Source: Macrolepiota albuminosa (taxonomy: Eukaryota > Basidiomycota > Agaricomycetes > Agaricales > Agaricaceae). Taken from it: a stretch of 64,000 bases of DNA. Made by a program: the position numbers and the translations under genes. Position 1 is the stretch's first letter; every line of letters starts with the position of its first letter. The stretch spans positions 62,001-126,000 of the forward strand of contig JAMWFC010000086.1 of NCBI GenBank assembly GCA_027475525.1, in the 5' to 3' direction. Under the pieces are notes generated by a model. It did not search any database and was not told where the DNA came from. It saw nothing but the letters and a program-made list of their open reading frames with translations. Shown piece after piece: positions 34,502 through 44,464 of this stretch.

Positions 34502-35119
34502 GCTCGAGCAATTTCCGTATCTAATTCTATTATCTCTAAGTGGTATGTATATGGTATGTATATGCTTTCGAACAGATGCTTGTATAATATAGTTTCATGC
34601 CCAGATTTTGTTGAATGAAGACAAACGTGGGACAGGTAGGAAGTAAATATACCCAAAATTGCTGCAAGTCGTAAGCGTTTGAACATCGCAAACAGTACAG
34701 TGCACGTGGTCACTTCACCAAGGAGTTGAGGGTGCGCTCTTGCAGCGTTGGCGTGGGAACATTTTGGTTGTGGTTTATGTATACATACATTGCTCATTAA
34801 CTTTTTGACAAGATCATGCTGAGGACTTGCTCCTCAGCAGATCACCATGATGCCAAAGACTTATCCACAACAGACCTCCTCTTGACATTGCCTAAGGCAA
34901 AGACGGTCAGTCATAACGGGCCACTAGCACCTCCAATGAGGTTTTGACAGGATTTATTTTTGGACCTTTTCCACTGGCAAGAGCACGTGCTCCTGCTTTA
35001 GGACCATGGTGGTGCCAGCTGAGCCACTATAGCCCAAGCTATACTACAATGCTGGTGGTTAGACTCAGTGGAAGGGGTGGAGAGTAGCATGTCTTCGTAG
35101 GTAAAGAAGACAAAAAACT
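34502..35119. other. Intergenic stretch downstream of the dioxygenase
   Basis: No gene. It contains CAGTGCACGTGGTCACTTC at 34698-34716, also found at 56774-56792. There is also a stem GCTGAGGA/TCCTCAGC near 34818-34838 and the palindrome GAGCACGTGCTC near 34980. It ends at the left target duplication of copy B. Confidence 0.55.
34698..34716. repeat. Isolated transposon-end-like motif
   Basis: CAGTGCACGTGGTCACTTC, followed by a GAGTTG that is also shared, is identical to the sequence bordering DDE-2 at 56774. Probably one end of a related DNA transposon or an internally deleted copy; the partner end was not found. Confidence 0.45.
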
Positions 35120-35124
35120 GTAAG
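35120..35124. other. Left target duplication of copy B
   Basis: GTAAG, repeated exactly at 46294-46298. Confidence 0.95.
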
Positions 35125-35357
35125 TGTAGCGTAGTCCGCTATGTGGCGTTGGCCACATAGCTTTACTTACTGTATATTAGTACATATTATATTATATTTA
35201 TTATAATATAATATTTATTTACATTCGTATATAATTAGTTACTCAGCTGCTTACAAAGCAGCTTATTTTGTTGTAAACTACATTGTCAATAGACCGGTCT
35301 GGTCTGATTCAGTGTTGTGTGCACACTAAGCTCTCTCAAATTCGTAACTTCGTTACA
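35125..35357 (+). repeat. 5' LTR of Gyp-1 copy B
   Basis: TGTAGC to TTACA, 233 bp. It has an AT-rich core, a hairpin AGCTGCTT (35245-35252), ACA, AAGCAGCT (35256-35263), and the conserved end CAATAGACCGGTCTGGTCTG. The leader after it opens with a T run (TTTTTTTGAATCCGCC) rather than a TGG-type tRNA primer site. Confidence 0.95.
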
Positions 35358-36123
35358 TTTTTTTGAATCCGCCAGCTAGGATCTATTGCCTAGCATCCGA
35401 CGTCAGTCGTTGAGTTCGTTGACAGAACTCTATCAGCTTCTCGAGCTTCTTGCACAGCCACACCGTGCAAATTTCAAACAGGGGATCGATGAGTAATCCC
35501 ATACCTGCAGCGCCCACTGACGGCGGGCGAAATGCCCACGACCTACGGGGAGACCCAGCAGACACCCAGGACGCGTCTGCATCCAATGCGGGTCAGGTAA
35601 GACCCAAGGCTCGAGACTGAGGTCAGAGTGCCGACCTGGCCGGGAATGAGAGCGAGGCCCGGAGAGCTGAAAGCTCACAGCAGGACGGCCCGCAACGCCT
35701 CCAAGACAAGATGCCCGGGGGATTAACGCCCCCAGTTACGCAGTTGCCAGGAGGACCGCGACGGTCTAGCCGATTGGCTTCCAAAGGACCCCCGCAGGAC
35801 GGCCGACAGTTAACCGGCGCCTATGGCGCCCCAGGAGACGCTGAGTCGTCAGTACGGACTGGGAGAACCCTCCCTGCGAACCGGAGCAGTGGGACCAGGC
35901 GGTCCACAGCGGGTCCAATGCCTTCTAAAGTAGCGGAAGCCCGCTTAGAAGAGGTACCGGAGGAGGCTGCAAGGCCTGAAGGATACCGCGTGGAAGATCG
36001 ATTTCCGCGCACACCAGCAGTGGAGGAAGCTCAGGAGGTTGTAGAACTTCCAGAGGAGGTGATGGAGTCGTCAAGTGACGACGACGTCGGAGCAGAGGAA
36101 CAGCGGCTGAAAACCGCGTACAC

Positions 36124-36277
36124 CGTGCGCTTGCGGGTGTTCTGGGACTTGCACCCAGAGGTGATGAAATACACCACCCAAGCGCGACTCGAGCGCTACG
36201 CGTGCGCTTGCGGGTGTTCTGGGACTTGCACCCAGAGGTGATGAAATACACCACCCAAGCGCGACTCGAGCGCTACG
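36124..36277. repeat. 77-bp back-to-back duplication 9
   Basis: Identical units in gag of copy B. Two bases present in copy A are missing directly after the second unit. Confidence 0.92.
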
Positions 36278-38009
36278 TCAGCCCATATAGTAGCACTTAG
36301 GCGACAAGGGCACGAAGTGCCCAATGTATTCAGTACGAAATATACTGATTTAATGGTGAGAGTGCTCACTATGGAGCTGCAAATGTATGTGCAGCGTAAG
36401 GCCACACGACAATCGGGGGTCTCGACCCCCTGGAGCCACACGTCCGAAGAATGCTCGGCACGACGCAATCAAGACGTCGGAATCGAGCTAGTGGAGGCAC
36501 TAGCACGGGCGCAAGAAGTGCCCGAAGTAAGACCGGTGAGTACTTTTTATACTCCAGCAGGACAAGGGTGGCGTGAGGAGCCCCCGCACATGCGTAACCA
36601 TGACCGTAGGACAGATATGTCAGGTCCGGATGGGCACGATAGCACTGTGCTCAAAGTGGAAAGCGAGGCATCCGTGATGCCGCGCGTGCCCATGGCCGAA
36701 ACGTTGAGCGACAGAGTCGTGTACCAACGTATGCGCAATGGCGACCTCAGGACTAAGGGACAGTCCCTTATAGACGATCAGGGCATCGTATTCGAGGGCA
36801 CTAAGCCCATTGACGAGATGCGTCGTCAATTCGTCACGCAGGGTCAGGAGAATCAAGCTTCTCCAGGTCCAGGGCGGCGCAACGATCATGATCGAGGAGA
36901 CTTCCTCGATTGAGATGGCGCCACGAGACGTGATGTCCCTGGTAACGGCCGGGATGACGGCCCTAGGTCGATTCCTCGAGACGAGGGCAATTATGCCCAC
37001 AGTCGAGGAGGCTCGGGACGTCCCCCGCAAGGTGGACGGGGAAAGTCACTTCCCCATGCCGCTGACTTGGCGACTAGATCCCCGGGTCAGCGGGAAGCCA
37101 TCCGAATGCATCGTGAGGCCATGCACGATCGCCTGCATCGAGTAGTCGATGATGCCCTGGGCGTAACCTTACGGTTACCAGACGGAGTGAAGCTGCGTAA
37201 AGCAGACAGTAGGCACATTTGCGCCTATACAGGCGCGTCCAAGTTCAGCGACCTGGAAGATTGGGCGATGGATGTATGCACCCATCTTGCCATGTGCTTA
37301 TACGGAGGTGACCGTATGGAACGAGAACGAATTTTTGTTCTGCCTGAGTTCTTGGCCGGAGAGGCCATGGGTTGGTTTTGACGGGCAGTACTGCACGTCA
37401 ATCGTGTCCAATATGACTGGACGTTTAAAGGAGTCCTTACAGGACTGTACGATTGATTCGTACACCCCTCAACGCTCCAGGATGCAAGGCGGGACTTCCA
37501 GTCCGCCAAGTATACCGAGAAGTTGGGAGTACAAGGGTTCTATGATACCCTTAATGACCATGCCCAGAACATGGCAGTATACCCGGACGGGTATACAATG
37601 CTCGAAACGTTCTTGGATGGCATTCCAGCGGATATGCGCCGCTATTTGATACGTGAGGACGGCTTGTCCCCAGAAGTCAACGATGTGGAAGAATTCGTGG
37701 CATATGCCATCCGGTATGAGCAGTCTCTGAAGACTGCTAACCACTACGAACATCGGAGTGGACACAAAGGGGGATCCAGGCGACTACCGCCTGGTGGGAC
37801 GCCCTCACGGGGTCAGCATGTGGGGACCTTCCTGGCCAAGAAGACCGATCTGGATCGTGACCGCAACACGCGGTTTGTTGTACGCAAGACCCCTGTTGCG
37901 AACCGAGGGCGGAGCCGCCCACGCCCAGAGCGGGCGCTGGACGGAGAACGTCCTAAATCAAGGCCGGACTTCAAACCGGCCAACCCACCAGGTCAGTCGG
38001 GGACTTGTT

Positions 38010-38163
38010 TCGCGTGTGGCCAACCAGGCCACTACGCTACCAACTGCCCTGCGAAGCCAGGACCCCCGAGGAAGGGGTATACACCCTCGCGTGTGGCCAA
38101 CCAGGCCACTACGCTACCAACTGCCCTGCGAAGCCAGGACCCCCGAGGAAGGGGTATACCCCC
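38010..38163. repeat. 77-bp back-to-back duplication 10
   Basis: Units over the zinc-knuckle coding region of copy B, one mismatch (38083 A versus 38160 C), next to a 1-nt length difference from copy A. Confidence 0.92.
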
Positions 38164-38948
38164 GCGCCCACCTTCGAGCTGCACATACTGCAGCCGCGAG
38201 TGGGAGTGACGGAGACGTATCTGCCGATTCTGAGGCGGAGAACCCCACAAACGACCAGGAGCCCCCAGAGGAGGCATCGGGCGCCGAGCCCGAGAGTGTG
38301 GTCGTGGAGGGGGAGGAGTACGTCACAGTCGACGTATATGACGACGTCTACGACAATGAGTATTACAGTCGCAACAGCGACTCTGAGTGCCTAGCGGCGA
38401 TGACGGATTGGCCGTCCGCAAATGACCCCAAACGGAATAACGTGGTTCGGATGAAGAAGGTGACCCTTCGTCGTGCAGAGGGCACTTTGCAGCGCCCTAC
38501 ATTGAAGCGAGCAGACAAGGAGTGCCTGGTCTCGTATGTGGACGTAGACGGCCACAAGGCATGGACCCTATGGGACTCTGGGAGTACCACATCGGGCATA
38601 ACGCCCCAGTTCGCCCATGTGTACGGAATATCCGTGCAGGAGTTGGATACGCCATTGGCGTTACAGCTGGGCACCGTAGGGAGCCGAGCCATGGTGCAGT
38701 ACGGGACAAATGTGAATGTCCAAACGCCGGGCTCACGTAGCCGTGAATACATGGATGTAGCGAACTTCGATCGCTACGATATGATACTGGGAACGCCATT
38801 CATGCGGCGTAACAAAGTCATACTAGACTTTGACCAATGTCAGGTACTGGTGAATGGGAAAGTGATCCCAGCCGAACGAGCAACAGCAGACGACACTGAT
38901 AATCGTCTGCGACGTCATCGCACTACGGAGAAATGCAAGGACTCTCCA

Positions 38949-38974
38949 TGACTTGGCCGGCGCAGAGTGCTGAC
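38949..38974 (+). promoter_or_regulatory. Candidate stop-codon readthrough signal (copy B)
   Basis: TGA-CTT in frame between protease and RT, at the same codon as in copy A. It is followed by a GC-rich hairpin (GGCCGGCGC, AGA, GTGCTGACC) that pairs at 8 of 9 positions, two of them G-U. The pairing is kept although several bases differ from copy A. Confidence 0.5.
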
Positions 38975-39085
38975 CGTGGAGGATGGGGAGGAGGAAGTGC
39001 AGGCTATGCCTGGACTAAGCGCAGACCACAACGTGGTAATGATGAGCGAGGAGGAGTATCAAGCCTCCAAGAGGAGCAACGAGCA

Positions 39086-39239
39086 AATAATCGCTCCCGA
39101 GATTCGAGGCGCAAGGCCTCCAGACAAACGCCATCGCAAGGCGAGACAACGGGAGGACTCAGAATAATCGCTCCCGAGATTCGAGGCGCAAGGCCTCCAG
39201 ACAAACGCCATCGCAAGGCGAGACAACGGGAGGACTCAG
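39086..39239. repeat. 77-bp back-to-back duplication 11
   Basis: Perfect units between protease and RT of copy B; a 1-nt deletion relative to copy A follows about 15 nt later. Confidence 0.92.
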
Positions 39240-41478
39240 TGGACGTATGCCCACTACGTCCTCACGAGTCAAGTTGGAAGACTTGAAAGACAGCACTCGA
39301 GAGGCGGAAGCCTCAGTAGAGGGGGACACACGGTCTCTATGGGAACGACCAGCTCCCCTACCGGAGTACGACTGGGCATACGACCCCCGAATGCCGCAAG
39401 AGTGGAACGAGCTGGTGGCAGCCACGTGTGCGCGAAATGCGCACCAGAGACGGATGACCGTCAAACCAGTGTATCGCCAGCCAGTCCCGGACGAGGTATC
39501 CGTAGCGTACTCGCTTGTACGTGAGGGAAGAAGCCTCGTGGCTTGTAAGGCAGCGGTAGCGGGTGCCCCGCTGAGACTACATATACCTGATGACAGTGTC
39601 AATCGGGTGCTCGCAATGCGAGAACAGTACGCGCCGCCGCCTCGGCCACCCTCAGAGACGGTGGAAGTACTTCCCCCGGTACGCATGAAGGGGAAGCAGA
39701 AGGCGACAAGCCTTTGTGAGGAAGATATCCCTCGGTTGCGTCAGCAATGGCAAGAAGAATTTGCCGACATGGTCAATGGGACCAAGGAGGAGCTCCCGCC
39801 GTGGCGGGAGGTGAACCATGAGATTAATCTCATAGACGAGAACAAGCAGTATAAGTACCACTTGCCGCGCTGTCCGCGCGCCCTCCAGGAGCAACTACGC
39901 AATAAGACTAATCGCTACTTGAATGCTCAATGGTGGTCCCCATGCACCACCGCTCAAGCTGCACCGTTATTGTGCATCCCGAAGAAGGATGGAACCCTTC
40001 GAACAGCTCTTGATGCGCGTCAGCGCAATGACAATACCATAAAGGATGTAACTCCTTTACCAGATCAAGAGGTGATCCGGGAAGACGTGGCTCGGGCGAA
40101 GTATCGCTCGAAGATTGACCTTACTGACGCTTACGAGCAGGTGCGCATTCGCACTGAGGACGTACCCAAGACCGTATTTGCGTCGATCATGGGTACATTC
40201 ACGAGCAATATAATGCAGATTGGAGACTGCAATGCTCCAGCAACTTTCCAGAGGCTAATGACCTCTATCTTCCGAGACGTAATAGGACGTTTCATGCACG
40301 TCTACTTAGATGACATATTCATCTACTCGGATACCATGGAGGAGCATGAGCAGCACCTCAGAGTCGTATTCGAACGACTGCGCAAGTACAAGTTGTACTT
40401 GAAGTGGAAAAAATGTGAGCTCTACGCTCAGAGTATAGACTGCCTAGGGCATGTCATAGACGAGCGGGGTATCCACCCTGATCAGGACAAGCTCGATTGT
40501 ATTCGGGAGTGGCGCACGCCCCGAAACTACAATGACATCCAATGATTCGTTGGCCTTGTCAACTACATATCAAGCTTCTTGCCCGATGTCACAGCCTATA
40601 CTGGGCCACTTATGGCCATGACGCAGAACGGGTCACCGTTCAATTGGAGGCCGTTGCACCAGCGGTGCTTCGAGATGGTCAAACGGATCTGTACGAAGAC
40701 TCCGGTGATTCGACCAATCGACCCTAGACGGGACGAGCCAATATGGCTCATTTGCGACGCGTCCAAGACAGGCGTCGGGGCCATGTACGGCCAGGGAAGC
40801 AGCTGGCAGACGTGCCGCCCAGCAGGGTTCATGTCGAAGAAGTTTACGACGGCCCAGCAAAACTATGCAGTGCACGAGTTGGAGACTCTTGCCATACTCG
40901 AGGCTCTCCTCAAGTGGGAGGATAAGCTGATGGGATACCCCATCCACATCATAACGGACCACAAGGCCCTTGAGTTCTTTAAAACTCAGGTGAACTTGTC
41001 GCCGCGTCAGCGACGGTGGATAGACTACATGTCGAGATACCAGTTCGACATCACCTATGTTAAAGGTGAACTCAACAAAGTGGCAGACTGCTTGTCACGC
41101 TACTTTGAGAGTGATGTAGTCGGGGAGGCTCACGAGCCTCATGAGTATGTGCAGGCGGACTGCCGCATAGACCCTGATGGAGAGGATTTACCTCTCCACC
41201 GATACCAGGAGCTCAGGGAGCATGTCCTGGAAGTACGCGCTATGCGTGACGATGAACGGAGGCGAAGCACTCGCCTCAGAGAGCAGCGTGAAGAACGGGA
41301 CGTAGCCGCCCAGTTGCTCAAGGAGCATGAAACCGTGGACCCAGCATCCACTAGGGAGCACGAGCGCCACGATGTACCCGTTACGCTTGCGGAGATGCTC
41401 GAAGGCGAATTGCCTTCATCCCAGCCTCCTAGCCTGGTCAATGACAACTTCCGGCAGGAGGTGGTGCAGGACTATGGC

Positions 41479-41632
41479 GATGATCCTCTCTTCGCCGAGA
41501 TAATCGCCAATCCTGCCGACCATCCTCGGTTCAGGCATGAGCCTGGTGGACTCATGATGATCCTCTCTTCGCCGAGATAATCGCCAATCCTGCCGACCAT
41601 CCTCGGTTCAGGCATGAGCCTGGTGGACTCAT
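41479..41632. repeat. 77-bp back-to-back duplication 12
   Basis: Perfect units before the integrase zinc region of copy B; a G-run is one base shorter than in copy A about 20 nt later. Confidence 0.92.
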
Positions 41633-42672
41633 TACGACGGAGAACCGTCAAGGGTGGCAGTGGTATGCCTCCCCCGTACGCGTACCATTGTTACGCGGGT
41701 CTTGGACCAGGCCCATGCCCTGGTGGGGCACTTTGGTGCCGCCCGGACATTGGGCTACATCCGGCGATGGTATTGGTGGCCACGTATGGCCCAAGAAGTG
41801 ACTAAGTTTTGCGCGTCCTGCGCAGCGTGCCAGAGGGCAAAGTTGCCCCCTGGATCCCCTCTTGGGAAGCTACACCAGCTACCCGTGCCGGTGAAACCCT
41901 GGGACTCAATTGGAATGGACTTCGTAGGTCCCTTTCCCGAGTCCAGAGGGTTCGATTACCTCTGGGTAGTCATATGTCGTATGACAAGCATGGTGCACCT
42001 CATACCGGTGCGAACTACGCTGACGGCTAAGGAGCTGTCGTGGATCTACCTGAGGGAGATCGTTAGGCTGCATGGGCTGCCTAGCACCATTGTGAGCAAT
42101 CGTGACTCAAAGTTCACGTCTCAATGGTGGAGAGAACTCCACAAACTGCTAGGAGCGCGACTCCTCATGTCGACGTCCTTCCATCCTCAGACGGATGGGC
42201 AGACAGAGCGGGTTAACCGCAGTATAGGTCAGATTTTGAGGGCAGTTGTTCGCCCTGACCAACGGGACTGGGTGGACTGGTGTCCACTCACTGAGTTCGC
42301 GATTAACGCGAGTATCTCGGAGACCACAGGGTATGCGCCCTTTGAACTCAACGGAGGGTACTTGCCCTCCATGCTGCACGAACTTCGTGCTGATACGGTA
42401 GCTCACCGTGGAGTTGTCGAGTTTGCCAGGCAGGCCCTGGAGAACATCGCGGCGGCGCATGACGCCATCATAGAGGCGTGAGTCTTTCAGGCGAAGAACG
42501 CCAATCACCGTAGGCGAACAGACCCGCCAATAGCTGTAGGAGCGTTGGTATACTTATCAACGCGTAATCTGAGGCTCCCAAAGGGACGGGCGAGCTAGCG
42601 GCACTTGACCGTTATTTGGAGTTGAAGGGCGTTAAGCGCCCACATCAATTAAGTAAGCGTGCCGGCGCTTAA

Positions 42673-42775
42673 TTTGATCGGCAGTGCCGATCGCGGCTTG
42701 GCTGAGTTGGTCAGCAGCTGTGGCTGAAACACGTCTTAAAAGGCGAAATTTCTTTTTCGCCTTTTTTCCCCAACC
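42673..42775 (+). promoter_or_regulatory. Pol-ORF3 spacer with two stem-loops (copy B)
   Basis: Stem-loop 1: GATCGGCA (42676-42683), G, TGCCGATC (42685-42692). Stem-loop 2: AAAAGGCGAAA (42738-42748), 6-nt loop, TTTCGCCTTTT (42755-42765), followed by a pyrimidine run and CAACCATGG of ORF3. No splice acceptor AG is placed directly before the ATG. This may control internal initiation or mark a subgenomic RNA; no direct evidence. Confidence 0.5.
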
Positions 42776-44455
42776 ATGGACAGCATGCCCGTGGACGTGA
42801 GTGACCAGCAGCAGCAGCAGCTACAGCAGCAGCAATTTGAGAGTACGCCGTCGGTCTTACCGTCGGCTGAAGGGGGGGGGCAGATGGCTCCCCCGCTGAC
42901 CCAAAATGCGCCCCAGTGGGGACAATCGCAACAGGCTGTGGGCTTCCCACAGCAGCAGCAACAACCAGCGGCGGGCTACCCGCCGCAGCAGCCGGTGATC
43001 AGTGGCTATCCGCCACTGCAAACCATGCAGGGCAACTTCATGCCCCAGAACGCACCTGTGGGCGGCTATCAGCCCCAACAACCAGCACCGGGCACTTATG
43101 CGCCACATCACACCGAGGGCCAATTCCAGCAACAGGCCTACGGGGGGCTAGTCAGCCCCCAAGCAGCGCCGGCATGGAGGCAGCTTGCCCCTGTACCGGC
43201 AACAGGGCAACTGGGGACACATCCTTTTCCCCAGTTTACCGCCCCGGCGCACTACCCTGGGATGGGTGGTGTGCCCGTAATGATGCCGTACCCCCCGGCT
43301 TGGATGGGGGCTTGGGGCGCAATGCCCCAGTACAGCGACTCGCATGAGTCGCAAGCCAAGGGAGGCCGGTCGATTTCCCTGTCGACCACAGTACCAACCG
43401 ATAATCTAGAGGGACGCCAAGCATCCCTCGTGCAGGCCACCGCGGCCATTGAGAGAGCAGAAACTCTCAATACAGAACGAAGCGTCGGATCATCGTCCGA
43501 TGCGCCGACGGAGAGCCTGGCCAAGCTCTCCTTGCTACAGCGGCTGGAAATGCCGCACCAATCCGAGCCCAGCTCAGAAGAAGAGTCGCGTCCTCGACGC
43601 GACAAAGGAAAAGCACGGGCTGTCGAGCCCACTCACAGCCAGGACTTAGTCCTGGCTACCCTTCTCCAACGTCTTGGAGATAACGGGTACAATGTACCCG
43701 CAGAGTCGTCATTCCTCCGCGATGCGGAGGCAGTCGTCCTCATCTGCCGGATGATGGACGACATGGATCATATGCGCGCTCAGCGCAAAACTGATCTCCT
43801 TGCCATTTCGGCCGCTCGTAAGCGGCAGACTACACCCCCGAGTCGGGACACCGACTCCAGCAAAAGGGCGCGTCGGCAAGGAGTGGAGGACACGCCCTCC
43901 CGCTCGATTAAGTTGAGCGTTGCTGCCCCCGGCCGGGAGGCCGGTCTAGGACGGGACATCCTCCCTTATGAAGATGTTCCTGCTCCAGCCGCCCCCCGGC
44001 TTATCCAGCGCCTCGCCAGCGGCGCGTCTGAGGTCGCGTCTTCACGACCAGTATCCGTGGTATCCACCACGCACTCTGGGGAGCAGAGTTCCAGGGGTGT
44101 GAGCACACGCCCCACTGAGGCCAAGGCCTCACAACCCCGAAAGGATCGTCGGGGTAAGCAACCGGACGTGCGCGCCTACGTCAACGTGCACTTCCCCGAG
44201 GATGCCCCGAAAGGGGCCCCAGGGGCTAACATCCCCTTTTTACCCGCTATACTGGTAGAGGGCCCGCCAGCCCGACTCCCGCGGTGTGTGTGGGCAATGG
44301 ACCCACGATCTGAGAAGTCGGAGCCGGAGAGGCTGCCTTCCCCTCCCTCCGACGACGATTGGTATGAGGAGCCTGAAGAGGCTCGTATGGAATCCCCAGT
44401 GCCGCACGAGACGGCGGCACAGCATATGGCGCGCGAACGGCGCAACAGCAATTGA
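42776..44455 (+). CDS. ORF3 of Gyp-1 copy B, Gln/Pro-rich accessory protein
   Basis: Open for 559 codons from ATG 42776 in strong CAACCATGG context. Residues 1-190 are rich in Gln, Pro and Gly (DQQQQQLQQQQ, YPPQQPVISGYPP) and look disordered. About 225-330 is Ser/Glu-rich with a KAR/RRDKGKAR basic patch. 330-400 contains a possible helix (VLICRMMDDMDHMRAQR) and a basic RKRQ...SKRARR stretch that resembles a nuclear localisation signal. 460-500 is the conserved block VNVHFPEDAPKGAPGANIPF. No known domain. It lies in the env position of a retrovirus but has no signal peptide or membrane segment. It stops at TGA 44453-44455, in frame with ORF4. It might be a nucleic-acid-binding or condensate-forming cofactor, but that is a guess. 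Confidence 0.8.
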   Translation: MDSMPVDVSDQQQQQLQQQQFESTPSVLPSAEGGGQMAPPLTQNAPQWGQSQQAVGFPQQQQQPAAGYPPQQPVISGYPPLQTMQGNFMPQNAPVGGYQPQQPAPGTYAPHHTEGQFQQQAYGGLVSPQAAPAWRQLAPVPATGQLGTHPFPQFTAPAHYPGMGGVPVMMPYPPAWMGAWGAMPQYSDSHESQAKGGRSISLSTTVPTDNLEGRQASLVQATAAIERAETLNTERSVGSSSDAPTESLAKLSLLQRLEMPHQSEPSSEEESRPRRDKGKARAVEPTHSQDLVLATLLQRLGDNGYNVPAESSFLRDAEAVVLICRMMDDMDHMRAQRKTDLLAISAARKRQTTPPSRDTDSSKRARRQGVEDTPSRSIKLSVAAPGREAGLGRDILPYEDVPAPAAPRLIQRLASGASEVASSRPVSVVSTTHSGEQSSRGVSTRPTEAKASQPRKDRRGKQPDVRAYVNVHFPEDAPKGAPGANIPFLPAILVEGPPARLPRCVWAMDPRSEKSEPERLPSPPSDDDWYEEPEEARMESPVPHETAAQHMARERRNSN

Positions 44456-44464
44456 CAAGCCAAG

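Larger units (their letters stand above)
35489..38951 (+). pseudogene. Gag-protease of Gyp-1 copy B
   Basis: Polyprotein from ATG 35489 (MSNPIPA) to the shared TGA at 38949-38951. It has an acidic, disordered N-terminal part, then a middle region (MELQMYVQRKATR), and a capsid domain at about 37200-37760 (SKFSDLEDWAMDV, FLDGIPADMRRYL). A zinc knuckle CX2CX4HX4C lies at 38006-38047 and a retropepsin domain at about 38520-38870 with LWDSGS (Asp 38574-38576) and DMILGTPFM. In-frame TGA codons at 35618, 36911, 37379 and 37454 would end translation. 77-bp duplications at 36124 and 38010 shift the frame, probably artefacts. The Gag part, more than 800 codons before the knuckle, is unusually long for Ty3/Gypsy. 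Confidence 0.88.
38952..42672 (+). pseudogene. RT-RNaseH-integrase of Gyp-1 copy B
   Basis: Pol continues in frame after the TGA. RT spans about 39740-40560 (LLCIPKKDGTLRTALDAR, catalytic YLDD at 40303-40314). RNase H spans about 40735-41040 (LICDASKTG, HELETLAILEA, TDHKALEF). Integrase spans about 41690-42480: zinc region VGHF with CASCAACQ, core GMDFVGPFPE, VSNRDSKF, GQTERVN. The second catalytic position is Asn (42098-42100), spaced 35 residues from Glu 42206-42208. TGA codons at 40543 and 42479 and duplications at 39086 and 41479 interrupt it. After LPKGRAS a deletion removes most of the chromodomain; the last 25 residues resume (LAALDRYLELKGVKRP) to TAA 42670-42672. Confidence 0.9.
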
